The notes under the pieces were generated by a model. It did no database searches and was not told the origin of the DNA. It worked only from the letters and a program-made list of their open reading frames with translations. A stretch of DNA of 64,000 nucleotides, taken from positions 1-64,000 of the forward strand of contig JAGCGS010000010.1 in the NCBI GenBank assembly GCA_017649485.1. Reading direction: 5' to 3'. A program made the translations under genes and the position numbers. The first letter of the stretch is position 1, and every line of letters begins with the position of its first letter. Shown in pieces: positions 54,205 through 63,480 of this stretch. Source of the stretch: Bacteroidaceae bacterium (GTDB lineage Bacteria; Bacteroidota; Bacteroidia; Bacteroidales; Bacteroidaceae).

Positions 54205-56265
54205 CTACTTTAAATTAAGAGAAAAACCTGCTATCAGCCAACGGCCAGGCTGTGGCACGTTACCATAGTCATAATAGGTCTTATCAAAGAGGTTGTTGGC
54301 CTCTAGAGAAAGCTGATAGCGATTAGTTTTCCAAGACAAACGAGCATCAAGTAAAGAATAGGAACCGTATGGTTTTGCATCACCACTGAGCAGTTGATAA
54401 TTGCCTTTGCGCTCTTGGAAACGATAAGACAGATTCAAATAGAGATTAGTTATTATGTTAAAGTCTGCCTGTGCTGTAAACTTGTGCTTGAGATACTCCA
54501 ACGCATACTGCGACTGCATATATGACTCCAAGTCTTTGTCTTGATCGATAAAGCTATAAGAAATGTTTATCTGCCTCAACAGACGCTGCGATGGAATAAG
54601 ATTTAGCAAGTCTAAAAAAAGAATAGCCTCAAATCCTGTAGCATTAAGTTTGGTGTGATTGACAGATTTCCATACAGCATCTGCTCCTTCACGTGTATTT
54701 TTGATCCAGTCGATCATATTAGTACCATGATGACGATAAATACTGACGCTTCCCCTCACAGATTCAGAAAGATATTTCAATCCCGCTTCGTATGCCTGCA
54801 TCTCTTCTGGCTTCAAGAATTTGTCTGCCTGATGTCCACCTACAGAATAGTATAGCTCTGTGAAAGAAGGCATACGTAAAGATGTATTAAACGAAGCATA
54901 TGCTTTGAAATGTCGAGTAAATTGCCAGCTGACATCCATACCTGGATAAAGACGAAAAGGCATTTCATTCCATGTATTTTTCACAGCAATTACGCCTGCA
55001 CTCAAAGTGAAATGATTGAGCAACAGGTTATGTTCAAAATGGAAACTAAGATTACTTCGGTTCAAGCCCAACGTATATTGCCTGTCAGTGCCGTGTATGG
55101 ACAAAGGCTTATTCAAGGGCTCGCCTAAGTTCCCACTAACAAGATCTTCGTTGCGAAACTCTGCACCGAAAGCAGTCTTACCTAATGACCACTCTATAAA
55201 ACTGTTGAGGTTAATTCCAAACACATCGGTGCGATGGTAATTGAATGGCACTTTTGCCTCACTGCCACGGAAAAGTTCAAACCTATCATGGCTACGGTTC
55301 CAGTATATGGAAGGCATGAAATGAAATAATCCTTTGGTCTGAGCTTGTATGGCAGTAAACAGTTTGGCGGTATGCTCGAACTGATCGTCGAATTTCGCAC
55401 TGTAGAAAGTATTAGAACCAAAGTTCTTGTCACTGAGGCCAGCATGCCATGAAATGATTATATCATCGTTGTTATAGTGACCTTGATAGAACAACTTCAA
55501 TCTATTGAAATCACTGTTAAGGGTTCCTGCCTGGCTACGGGTATATCCATCACTACGCGTATAAGAGGCCGACAGCTGGTTATTAAGGTTGCCATGAGAC
55601 ATATTCATCCTGCCACCTCCCGATACATAGCCAAAGGAACCAGCCTCTAAGTGCACATCAGCGCTAGTCTTGTTGCTTTTACGGGTAACGATGTTAATGG
55701 CTCCTACCAGCGATGAAGTGCCATATACCCGCCCTGCAGGCCCTTCGAGAACCTCAATGCGTTCTATATCAGAAATGTCTACTGGGAAATCGGCTGTGTT
55801 GTGTCCCGTCTGAGGGTCATTGATGTTAATGCCGTTGAGTAAGAGGGTGATTTGTTCGTTGGTTCCCCCACGAATGCTGATGTCTGTTTGAGCTCCTATG
55901 GGTCCTCGTTGGCGGACATCCACGCCAGCAGCGAGTTTGAGTAAATCGTTAACACTTTGCGCAGGAGCGGCGGCTATCGCCTCACGATCCAGCACTGTTA
56001 CCATTCGTGCCGACTGTCCGAGAGTCAGTGGCGCACGACTGCTTGTCACTTCAACTTCCTCCAGTTCATATAGCTTTTCCTGTCCTTGTTGGGTGGTAAC
56101 AACCTGTGCAGATGCCGTATCAGGTGTGGAAAAAGTCAATGTAGTAATTGCTAACACACCAATGGTTACCTCAACTTTCAGACTATTGAAAACTGCATAT
56201 GGACTATTCTGGAACTGACGGAAACGTACAGTTTTCTTGCCTGTCTGGAATAATTTTTCTTCCAT
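54205..56265 (-). CDS. TonB-dependent receptor, BtuB-like
   Basis: 686 residues. The N-terminus carries a long charged prelude before the hydrophobic signal ('FQTGKKTVRFRQFQNSPYAV' then 'VTIGVLAITTLTFS'), as in Bacteroidota BtuB-type receptors. The plug has 'GVDVRQRGPIGAQTDISIRGGTNEQITLLLNGININDPQTGHNTADFPVD', then a 22-strand-like barrel ending 'GRWLIAGFSLNLK'. B12 uptake would fit with MeaB and the methylmalonyl-CoA pathway, but no cobalamin riboswitch precedes it. It starts 3 bases after the glpD stop. Confidence 0.8.
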   Translation of the reverse strand: MEEKLFQTGKKTVRFRQFQNSPYAVFNSLKVEVTIGVLAITTLTFSTPDTASAQVVTTQQGQEKLYELEEVEVTSSRAPLTLGQSARMVTVLDREAIAAAPAQSVNDLLKLAAGVDVRQRGPIGAQTDISIRGGTNEQITLLLNGININDPQTGHNTADFPVDISDIERIEVLEGPAGRVYGTSSLVGAINIVTRKSNKTSADVHLEAGSFGYVSGGGRMNMSHGNLNNQLSASYTRSDGYTRSQAGTLNSDFNRLKLFYQGHYNNDDIIISWHAGLSDKNFGSNTFYSAKFDDQFEHTAKLFTAIQAQTKGLFHFMPSIYWNRSHDRFELFRGSEAKVPFNYHRTDVFGINLNSFIEWSLGKTAFGAEFRNEDLVSGNLGEPLNKPLSIHGTDRQYTLGLNRSNLSFHFEHNLLLNHFTLSAGVIAVKNTWNEMPFRLYPGMDVSWQFTRHFKAYASFNTSLRMPSFTELYYSVGGHQADKFLKPEEMQAYEAGLKYLSESVRGSVSIYRHHGTNMIDWIKNTREGADAVWKSVNHTKLNATGFEAILFLDLLNLIPSQRLLRQINISYSFIDQDKDLESYMQSQYALEYLKHKFTAQADFNIITNLYLNLSYRFQERKGNYQLLSGDAKPYGSYSLLDARLSWKTNRYQLSLEANNLFDKTYYDYGNVPQPGRWLIAGFSLNLK

Positions 56266-56268
56266 TTA

Positions 56269-57834
56269 TTAATCAACTATATAGTTTTGGGCTATCTCTT
56301 TGAATGATTCAAACTGCTCATCTACCCATGATAATGGCAGATGTCTTTCAGCTGCCATAATCTTAGCCACCTCAGGGGCTACACGCAAAGCCTCACGTGC
56401 ATCGATATAGAGTAATCGCACCCTGCGAGCCAACACATCATCAAGTGTTCTCGCCATCTCATGACGTACTGCCCAAACGACTTCACCCATAGTGTAATCA
56501 TACTTGGGCGATATTTTGTCTTTCAGCATCACATACTCTTGCTCCAGTTGGTGAACGGCGGGTTCATCGCTACCATATATATAATAATGGCTATTCAGGT
56601 CAGGATTGGGTCGCCAACCATGAATCTTCAAGTGCTTGGTCACACATTTTCTATTTTCAACCAATTTCATGGCAATGGCTTTGTCAATGGTGTCCTCTGC
56701 CATCAACCTGTAACTTGTCCACTTGCCACCTGTAATAGTTATCAAATTATTATCTGAAACTATAATCTTATGACTACGAGAGATCTCTTTAGCACTTTTA
56801 CCTTCTCTCTTGGGTGCAGCCAAAGGTCTTTGTCCTGCAAATACAGCAATAATATCTTTTCGTGTAGGAGCAGGAACCATATACAATCCTGCTGTCTTAA
56901 GAATGAATTCTATTTCTTCTTCCAATGCACGTGGCTCACTCTCAGGATGGTCACGTAGCACATCGGTCGTGCCCACCACTACCCTGTTATGCCAAGGCAC
57001 AGCAAAAAGCACTCTGCCATCACTGGTCTTCGGCACCATCAATGCATCCGTGCTTTGTAGGAATTTCATGTCCAATACCAAGTGCACACCCTGACTGGGT
57101 TTTACCATTGGTTTGTGCCCTGAGACATCCAACTTCATCACTTCATCAACAAAAATGCCAGCAGCATTGATCACTACCTTGGCATGCAACTCAAAAGATT
57201 CACCCGTTTCTTGGTCAATAACACGAACACCACATACCTTACCAGTTTTATTATGCAAAATACCATTGACCTTTACATGATTGACAGCCACTCCTCCTTG
57301 TTCGATGCAGGTCTGTGCCAGATTGATTGCCATGCGGGAATCGTCGAACTGTCCGTCATGATACACAACGCCACCCTTCAAGCCCTCACGCTTAATGGCT
57401 GGTAGTCTATGCATCACACTCTCCTTGCTGATAAACTTAGAATGACCATAGCCAAAGCCAAAAGAAAGTATGTCATATAAGGTGAGTCCGCAAAAATACA
57501 AGAAATTATTCCAATAAGTGTAATTGGCAATGACAAAAGATTGATCCTTGACCAGATGCGGAGCATTATCTTTCATGCGGCCTCTTTCGTGCAAAGCTTC
57601 TAAAACCAACATCACATCACCTTTTTGCAAATATCGTACACCTCCATGTACCAGTTTAGTGCTTCGACTGGAGGTGCATTTCGCAAAATCGTCTTGTTCT
57701 AATAAAGCAACCTGATAACCCCTGGAAGCTGCATCGACGGCACAGCCCAAGCCTGTAGCACCGCCACCAATGACTACAAAGTCCCAGGTTTTCTCCGAAT
57801 TCCGTAACTTTTCAATTTGATCTTCCCGTTTCAT
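56269..57834 (-). CDS. glpD: FAD-dependent glycerol-3-phosphate dehydrogenase
   Basis: 521 residues. FAD binding 'DFVVIGGGATGLGCAVDAASRGYQVALLEQDDFAKCTSSRSTKLVHGGVRYLQ' near 19-70. 'FAVPWHNRVVVGTTDV' and 'ITGGKWTSYRLMAEDTID' are the C-terminal family motifs. It oxidises glycerol-3-phosphate to DHAP at the inner membrane and feeds quinone. It lies between a tRNA gene with a terminator and the TonB receptor gene, which it is probably cotranscribed with. Confidence 0.93.
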   Translation of the reverse strand: MKREDQIEKLRNSEKTWDFVVIGGGATGLGCAVDAASRGYQVALLEQDDFAKCTSSRSTKLVHGGVRYLQKGDVMLVLEALHERGRMKDNAPHLVKDQSFVIANYTYWNNFLYFCGLTLYDILSFGFGYGHSKFISKESVMHRLPAIKREGLKGGVVYHDGQFDDSRMAINLAQTCIEQGGVAVNHVKVNGILHNKTGKVCGVRVIDQETGESFELHAKVVINAAGIFVDEVMKLDVSGHKPMVKPSQGVHLVLDMKFLQSTDALMVPKTSDGRVLFAVPWHNRVVVGTTDVLRDHPESEPRALEEEIEFILKTAGLYMVPAPTRKDIIAVFAGQRPLAAPKREGKSAKEISRSHKIIVSDNNLITITGGKWTSYRLMAEDTIDKAIAMKLVENRKCVTKHLKIHGWRPNPDLNSHYYIYGSDEPAVHQLEQEYVMLKDKISPKYDYTMGEVVWAVRHEMARTLDDVLARRVRLLYIDAREALRVAPEVAKIMAAERHLPLSWVDEQFESFKEIAQNYIVD

Positions 57835-57848
57835 AGCTATCTGGTTTT

Positions 57849-57885
57849 AAAAAAAACAGTCACGAAATATAATACTCGCAACTGT
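57849..57885 (-). terminator. Terminator of the tRNA-Pro gene
   Basis: Read on the minus strand: a 10-bp stem ACAGTTGCGA/TCGTGACTGT with two G-U pairs, a 10-base loop, then eight T. It lies between tRNA-Pro and glpD. Confidence 0.75.
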
Positions 57886-57922
57886 CTTTCCTTTTTATTT
57901 ATCAACCTTAATCCATTCCTAG

Positions 57923-57997
57923 TCGGGGTACCAAGATTCGAACTTGGGACCCCCTGCTCCCAAAGCAGGTGCGCTAACCGGACTGCGCTACACCCCG
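57923..57997 (-). tRNA. tRNA-Pro (UGG)
   Basis: 75 bases folding into a full cloverleaf. Acceptor stem CGGGGTG/TACCCCG (one G-U), anticodon loop TTTGGGA with anticodon TGG, T-arm with GTTCGAATC and discriminator A. The CCA end is not encoded. A promoter motif and a terminator flank it. Confidence 0.97.
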
Positions 57998-58018
57998 AAT
58001 GTTTCTTAAAAAGCGATG

Positions 58019-58026
58019 CAAATTTA
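58019..58026 (-). promoter_or_regulatory. Promoter -7 motif for tRNA-Pro
   Basis: Minus-strand TAAATTTG, an exact TAnnTTTG match, 21 bases upstream of the mature tRNA 5' end. Confidence 0.6.
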
Positions 58027-58102
58027 CTACGTTTTTTTTATCCGTGCAAACTTTCTTCCACTTTTTTTATAAAAAACTTGATATAATGCTGTAGATTATG
58101 CT

Positions 58103-58110
58103 TATCTTTG
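58103..58110 (+). promoter_or_regulatory. Promoter -7 motif for the metallophosphoesterase
   Basis: TATCTTTG, an exact TAnnTTTG match, 27 bases upstream of the ATG at 58138. A CTTG at 58077-58080 may be the -33 element (22-base spacer). Confidence 0.6.
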
Positions 58111-58137
58111 CATAAAACAACGATAAACCTTGATACC

Positions 58138-59490
58138 ATGAAACGCAGAGATTTTATCAAAAGTTCTACCTTGTTGGCAATGGCTACGGGCATGGGGAAC
58201 GTAGCTAAAGCAAAAGAACATTCACATTCCCAAGGACTTTCTCACGAAGGCAAACTGATTATATCAGCCCCAATGCTACAGAACTATGCAGTTACATCCA
58301 TGGGTATAGCATTTGCTGTAAGTGATTTAGCAAATGGTTATGTCTTGGTGAGCGAACATCCCGACCTCAGTGATGCCCGCAAAGTGTTATGCGGCGGTTT
58401 TCGCACCACTGACATCACCGACCGTGTACAGTTAATCCGGCTGACTGGTCTAAAACCTTCTACAACTTACTATTATAAAATAGGTGCAGACCGCATCGAG
58501 TACAAAGGAGGCTATAGTATGAAGGTTCTGAGCAATGAAGAGGATGAACATATCTACAATTTCACCACAGCTGGCGAAGGAAGTCAGGCACATTTCTGTG
58601 TTATTAACGACACGCATGTTCGTTGGGAACCTTTCGGACTGGCTATAAACAAGATTGCAGAGTTGGCTCCCTCTTGTGTTATCTGGAATGGTGACGCCAG
58701 CAATGTGGAGGAAACCATTGAAGCGCAGATACGCATCTTCCTGCAACCAGAGATTGAACGCTCTGACTATGCAGCATCCATTCCATATCTTTTTTGCCCT
58801 GGCAACCACGACTCAAGAGGTATGGCAAATCGTCATTTAGATAAAGTATGGATGTACCGACAGCCTGAAGAACGGCAGTCACGCGACTGGGATTTGGGAC
58901 GTAACTTTGCTGTTCGCATGGGTGATGTCGCAATGATTGGACTCGATACTGCCGAAGACAAACTGGACACGAACCCACTATTTGCCGGACTATTCACCAG
59001 TGCCCCATATCGCAAAGCACAGGTATATTGGCTCAGTGATGCCCTCTCAAAACCAGAGATAGCCAATGCTCCTTTCTTAGTGACCTTCTGTCACATTCCG
59101 TTGTTTGATGACGACCCTCACAGTAATCCAGGCGATGTAGCTCCAGCAGACAAGGATCCACAATACAGCACAGACTTTGCCAATTGGCAACGTACTTGTG
59201 CACAACTATGGTCACCTTTGCTCGAACAAGCAGGTTGTCAACTCGTCATCACCGCACATCAACACCGGTACCGCTATTTTGCTCCGTCAAATACTCGATC
59301 CTGGGCACAAATTGTTGGAGGTGGACCCGAGATGGGTTTCACTGGTAACGGAGAGAACCGACGTGAAGCACCAGAGCGTTTCCCAACAGTCATCGAAGGC
59401 AAGGTTGTAAATAGCAAACTGGAAGTTATTATTCATAACCTAGTGACAGGGAAAGTGCAGGATAAATTCAGCTATGAGCCAAGGTGCTAA
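58138..59490 (+). CDS. Metallophosphoesterase with N-terminal Fn3-like domain
   Basis: 450 residues from the ATG at 58138; a twin-Arg-type signal begins 'MKRRDFIKSSTLLAMATG'. An Fn3-like region (near 45-150, 'LTGLKPSTTYYYKIGADRI') precedes the phosphoesterase core, as in purple acid phosphatase-like and PhoD-like proteins. Metal ligands: 'CVINDTHVR', 'VIWNGDASN', 'LFCPGNHDSRG', 'VTFCHIPLFDDD' and 'VITAHQHRY'. It probably hydrolyses phosphate esters or nucleotides in the periplasm; substrate unknown. Transcribed alone. Confidence 0.88.
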   Translation: MKRRDFIKSSTLLAMATGMGNVAKAKEHSHSQGLSHEGKLIISAPMLQNYAVTSMGIAFAVSDLANGYVLVSEHPDLSDARKVLCGGFRTTDITDRVQLIRLTGLKPSTTYYYKIGADRIEYKGGYSMKVLSNEEDEHIYNFTTAGEGSQAHFCVINDTHVRWEPFGLAINKIAELAPSCVIWNGDASNVEETIEAQIRIFLQPEIERSDYAASIPYLFCPGNHDSRGMANRHLDKVWMYRQPEERQSRDWDLGRNFAVRMGDVAMIGLDTAEDKLDTNPLFAGLFTSAPYRKAQVYWLSDALSKPEIANAPFLVTFCHIPLFDDDPHSNPGDVAPADKDPQYSTDFANWQRTCAQLWSPLLEQAGCQLVITAHQHRYRYFAPSNTRSWAQIVGGGPEMGFTGNGENRREAPERFPTVIEGKVVNSKLEVIIHNLVTGKVQDKFSYEPRC

Positions 59491-59522
59491 TCCTATAGCC
59501 CTAAATCACCAATTTCACCCTA

Positions 59523-61313
59523 CTAAAACCTATCAATTTCTGTTTTCACACGATTCACATACATGGAGGCAGGAATGGTAGGGAGTTGGGCCTCGTCTAA
59601 AGATCCTAGGGCTTTGTCCAATCGTTTCAAAGCTGCAGGTTTCTGCTCCCGGCGTAATATTCTTATCTTTTCATAATCCTGAATACCAGATACCAAACGC
59701 TCGAAGCGGATGCTGGTACGCCCCTCAGGATAAACCAAATAAGTGTCACCAGCAGCCCACGAGATGTATCGGCTATCAAGCAAAGGTTCAGGTACCCAAC
59801 TATTTAATGCCCAACGCAAATAGCCATCGAGGTTGGATTTCATGGCATAGAGACCCAACCATTCTGCCTCAGCAGGCGCACTAAAAGTAAAGGTGTTAGG
59901 ATGAGCCTCTGCACAGCAGGTATAGAATGTGGTAACCTTGCCTTCTGAACGGCGTTTCTGAATAATGTCATCTGCCCATTTTTGGCTCATCGTGATACAA
60001 TAGTCGTTAAGCTCATCTACTAATTCGTCATATAAATTGCCAGCCATAGATATTTTGAATGCAGGGTCAGCTTTACGAATTACTTTCAACGTCTTTAGCA
60101 TCACGTCTATCGAGCGTTCATCCATGGCAATATGAGTTATATCGAACCATCCTTTCTCTCGTAGATGCTTGGCAAAGGCCTGCAGCATGGCAGTCCACAT
60201 TTCATCGTAAGCTTGTTCACCAGGTTCTGTATGTACGTATTTAATAGTATTACTTGCTTGGTCGAAATACTGAAACGACAATGCCCAAGGCACCATAGAA
60301 TAGCACCCTATTTCTTTGTTGATACCCATATCCATCATGAACTCCACCCACTTGTCAAAAACAGCGAAGTCGAATGACCATGAACCATCGAGCTTTTTAA
60401 TCCAAGTCACCATCGACTCAAAATAATCGAATGTTTGTCCATTCCATGGTTTGTGCATCAACGATGTAGTAATAACTTTTCCTCCAGCTTGCTGATATAA
60501 TAAAGCAATAGGTTTCAGGGCTTCCATATGTGCCTCGCTCCAAGGTTCTACCTGGTAATAGCGCGCTACAGCATATGGATTTTGCCACAGGTCAAGATGG
60601 AAGGCCCATTCAGATGGGGCTGGTAACACATGATTCTTTACATTCACCTTCAACACGAGATTATCCAACAATTCGTTACCATTCTTCACAGTGATAGTGC
60701 CAGTATAAACACCAATCTGAGCATCCTGAGGTACCCAAATGCGTATCCATCCTCCCTGTGTGTTAAAAGCCTTAACTTCTATTTCTGTAGCCAGATGGTC
60801 AATCACATCAGCCACCAGCGTGGAGTCCCATTGAGTGGCATCAGAGCGATTACCACATCCACCTTTCCCATCTTTGTTCAGTTCATCAGTCATGACATAG
60901 CGTACAAAACCTTTCATCAGGCGGTCTTGGCTAATCACCCTCCCCTGCATTGATTTTAAATCAGACACCTCAAAAGAAAGATTATGGATATATTCATCGC
61001 CATAAACGGCAAACTGAGCGTGCACTCTTTCACCTTTCCACGCATTCACTTCCAGTGTCTTACCCTGTAAAATCTGGGGTGGCACTTCCTGCCTATAACG
61101 TTCATCGATGGATCCCCAAGCTACCTTTTTTCCTTTGATTCCCTTCCACAAGACTTGGTTCACTGGCACAGGATTTGCCAATTCTTGATACTCTTTTATA
61201 GGATACAGCGGTTGCCCTGTATTCCTACCAGTATGAGTAACACCCTGGTTCTGAGCCAATACTGGCAAAAAAGCAGCTATCATAACTGCTACTAACAAGA
61301 TATACGTTCTCAT
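59523..61313 (-). CDS. DUF4091/GH123-like secreted glycosidase
   Basis: 596 residues from the ATG at 61313, which begins the signal peptide (MRTYILLVAVMIAAFLPVLA). The catalytic region near 220-530 includes 'WAFHLDLWQNPYAVARYYQVEPWSEAHMEAL' and an acidic pair in 'ITHIAMDERSIDVM', as in GH123 N-acetyl-beta-galactosaminidases. The C-terminal region 'SRYISWAAGDTYLVYPEG' and 'ERLVSGIQDYEKIRILRR' fits DUF4091. It may act on host or microbial glycans; the sugar is not proven. Converges on the phosphoesterase gene. Confidence 0.82.
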   Translation of the reverse strand: MRTYILLVAVMIAAFLPVLAQNQGVTHTGRNTGQPLYPIKEYQELANPVPVNQVLWKGIKGKKVAWGSIDERYRQEVPPQILQGKTLEVNAWKGERVHAQFAVYGDEYIHNLSFEVSDLKSMQGRVISQDRLMKGFVRYVMTDELNKDGKGGCGNRSDATQWDSTLVADVIDHLATEIEVKAFNTQGGWIRIWVPQDAQIGVYTGTITVKNGNELLDNLVLKVNVKNHVLPAPSEWAFHLDLWQNPYAVARYYQVEPWSEAHMEALKPIALLYQQAGGKVITTSLMHKPWNGQTFDYFESMVTWIKKLDGSWSFDFAVFDKWVEFMMDMGINKEIGCYSMVPWALSFQYFDQASNTIKYVHTEPGEQAYDEMWTAMLQAFAKHLREKGWFDITHIAMDERSIDVMLKTLKVIRKADPAFKISMAGNLYDELVDELNDYCITMSQKWADDIIQKRRSEGKVTTFYTCCAEAHPNTFTFSAPAEAEWLGLYAMKSNLDGYLRWALNSWVPEPLLDSRYISWAAGDTYLVYPEGRTSIRFERLVSGIQDYEKIRILRREQKPAALKRLDKALGSLDEAQLPTIPASMYVNRVKTEIDRF

Positions 61314-61574
61314 GGATTCTTTTATTTTTGAGTTAATTCTTGCGTAAAGATAAGGGAAATTGGGTGATTTGCAAAAGAAAAGAAGAGTTTTTAAAGCAAA
61401 AATTAGGGAGGAGAAATTCACATTCCCCCTCCCCCATTCACTACAACATCTAATTCAAAAACTTACAGAGAGATTAAATTTGTTTTGTCTGTTTATAAAT
61501 TTGATGCAAATATAGATATGTTTTTTTAATAATCAAAATAATTTGATCAAATTTTTATATTTATCATGCATTTT

Positions 61575-62762
61575 TTACTGAATTATGCCTAATTCGTGGA
61601 AACATTTAGATAAATGTTCTACTGCATAATCAATTTGTTCCTTGGTATGAGTAGCCATCAGAGCCACACGAACCAGCGTGTCTTGTGGTGCACAAGCAGG
61701 AGGTATAACAGGGTTGATAAAAATACCCTCATCGAATGCCATCTTAGTAACGGCGAAAGTCTTATAAGTATCACGTACATATAAAGGAATAATTGGAGAT
61801 TGGGTATCGCCAATCTCAAATCCTGCCTCACGGAACTCCTTCAAGGCATAATTAGTAATTTCCCATAGTCTTTCTTGCCGCTCCGGCTCATTTTGGATGA
61901 TATGTAGAGCTTCAATGGTAGCTGCAGTTGCTGCAGGAGTGCTACTGGCCTGGAAGATATATGAACGAGCACTATGACGCAACGCATTAATGACAGCAGA
62001 CTCAGCGGCTACGAATCCACCTAAAGAAGCGAGTGACTTGCTGAATGTACCCATGATAATGTCAACATCATCTGTTACACCAAAATAATCGCACACTCCA
62101 CGACCTTGCTTCCCGAAAACGCCTATACCATGAGCTTCATCCACATAGACGCAAGCATTATATTTCTTCTTCAAACGAATAATCTCAGGCATATTGGCCA
62201 AGTCACCTTCCATAGAGAACACACCGTCAACAATTATCAGTTTTATGGCATTGGGGTCACATTTCTTCAACTCCTTCTCCAAAGCCTCCATATCGTTGTG
62301 CTTGTATTTCAACTGAGTGGCAAATGACAAACGACGACCATCAACGATAGAAGCATGGTCACGGTCATCGCAAATGATATAATCACCACGTCCTACCAGC
62401 TGTGGTATGACACCTTCATTTACGGTAAAACCAGTAGAGAAACACATAGCCTCATCCTTGCCAAGGAATGCTGCCAGCTCTTTCTCCAATTGAACATGCA
62501 AATCGAGGGTTCCGTTAAGAAGGCGTGAACCTGCACAGCCAGTGCCATATTTCTTTGTCGCTTCGATAGAAGCATTGATTATTCTTTCGTCATAGGTAAG
62601 TCCTGTATATGCATTTGATCCAAACATCAGGACTTTTTTACCGCTCATCATGACCTCTGTGCCCTGATGGCTATCAATCTCTCGGAAATAGGGGTATATG
62701 CCTTTAGCCTTGTAATATTGAGGCTCCTGGTATTTACCCAACTTCTCTGATAGTAAGCTCAT
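61575..62762 (-). CDS. spt: Serine palmitoyltransferase (AONS family, sphingolipid synthesis)
   Basis: 395 residues from the ATG at 62762 (a TTG two codons upstream was not chosen). The start 'MSLLSEKLGKYQEPQYYKAKGIYPYFREIDSHQGTEVMMSGKKVLMFGSNAYTGL' matches the Bacteroides SPT rather than KBL or BioF. The PLP lysine is in 'IIMGTFSKSLASLGGFVA', and 'VYVDEAHGIGVFGKQGRG' is the PLP-contact motif. It condenses serine with an acyl-CoA, the first step of sphingolipids typical of this order. 3' promoter-proximal region is shared with engB. Confidence 0.88.
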   Translation of the reverse strand: MSLLSEKLGKYQEPQYYKAKGIYPYFREIDSHQGTEVMMSGKKVLMFGSNAYTGLTYDERIINASIEATKKYGTGCAGSRLLNGTLDLHVQLEKELAAFLGKDEAMCFSTGFTVNEGVIPQLVGRGDYIICDDRDHASIVDGRRLSFATQLKYKHNDMEALEKELKKCDPNAIKLIIVDGVFSMEGDLANMPEIIRLKKKYNACVYVDEAHGIGVFGKQGRGVCDYFGVTDDVDIIMGTFSKSLASLGGFVAAESAVINALRHSARSYIFQASSTPAATAATIEALHIIQNEPERQERLWEITNYALKEFREAGFEIGDTQSPIIPLYVRDTYKTFAVTKMAFDEGIFINPVIPPACAPQDTLVRVALMATHTKEQIDYAVEHLSKCFHELGIIQ

Positions 62763-62811
62763 TTTCAATTAATCTTTTAAAACTATAAGTTATATTTTGC
62801 AATGCAGACCG

Positions 62812-62819
62812 CAAAGTTA
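62812..62819 (-). promoter_or_regulatory. Promoter -7 motif for serine palmitoyltransferase
   Basis: Minus-strand TAACTTTG, an exact TAnnTTTG match, 50 bases upstream of the ATG at 62762. Confidence 0.55.
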
Positions 62820-62871
62820 CTAAAAAATGTTGGTATCTTTGCACACTTTTAGCAAAAAAGTGAAAAAAACC

Positions 62872-63477
62872 TTATTTTTTCTTCAATTCGGTATTGATAG
62901 ACTCGATATAAAACAATAATTCATCTCTTCCACTGCCGTTAAGTGATGAAGTGATAAAAAAAGGAGGCAACTCTTCCCATTGTTCAGATAGTGTATTGAG
63001 ATAGGTTTTCACGTTATTATCCGTTTTTAACTTAGATTGTTTGTCGGCTTTAGTAAAAACGATGGCAAAAGGCACTTGATTCTTACCTAACCAATTCATA
63101 AAGTCCACATCGATTTTTTGTGGTTCAAGCCGGCTATCAACCAATACAAACAAACAAGTCATCTCCAATCGCTGCTCTAAATAAGAGCCAATAATACGCT
63201 GAATATCAGCCACACTTTTCTTGCTGCGATTGGCATAGCCATAGCCAGGAAGATCTACTAAATACCATTGTTTATTAATTAAGAAATGATTAATGAGTTG
63301 AGTCTTACCTGGAGTAGATGACGTCATTGCCAGTTTCTTGTTGTTGGTAAGCATATTAATCAAACTTGATTTACCCACATTACTTCGTCCAATGAAAGCA
63401 TACTCAGGCAGTCCAGTCTGGGGACATTTGCTTACATCGGTATTGCTAATTACAAATTCGGCAGTATTAATTTTCAT
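62872..63477 (-). CDS. engB: Ribosome biogenesis GTPase EngB (YsxC)
   Basis: 201 residues. G1 '[15 protein letters not shown]' (near 28-41), G3 '[14 protein letters not shown]', G4 '[10 protein letters not shown]', and the TRAFAC '[13 protein letters not shown]' switch region. EngB is needed for 50S subunit assembly. It lies 3 bases after the lipB stop, in the same orientation. A downstream hairpin at 62846-62864 may end the transcript. Confidence 0.95.
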   Translation of the reverse strand: MKINTAEFVISNTDVSKCPQTGLPEYAFIGRSNVGKSSLINMLTNNKKLAMTSSTPGKTQLINHFLINKQWYLVDLPGYGYANRSKKSVADIQRIIGSYLEQRLEMTCLFVLVDSRLEPQKIDVDFMNWLGKNQVPFAIVFTKADKQSKLKTDNNVKTYLNTLSEQWEELPPFFITSSLNGSGRDELLFYIESINTELKKK

Positions 63478-63480
63478 CTT

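Noticed and set aside
54205..56265. Polysaccharide utilisation locus SusC
   Set aside because: No SusD partner, the barrel is too short (686 residues against about 1000) and the N-terminus is of the BtuB type.
57817..58086. Plus-strand 89-codon ORF containing 'VPRFELGTPCSQSRCANRTALHPE'
   Set aside because: It is the reverse-strand translation of the tRNA-Pro gene, a well-known false ORF.
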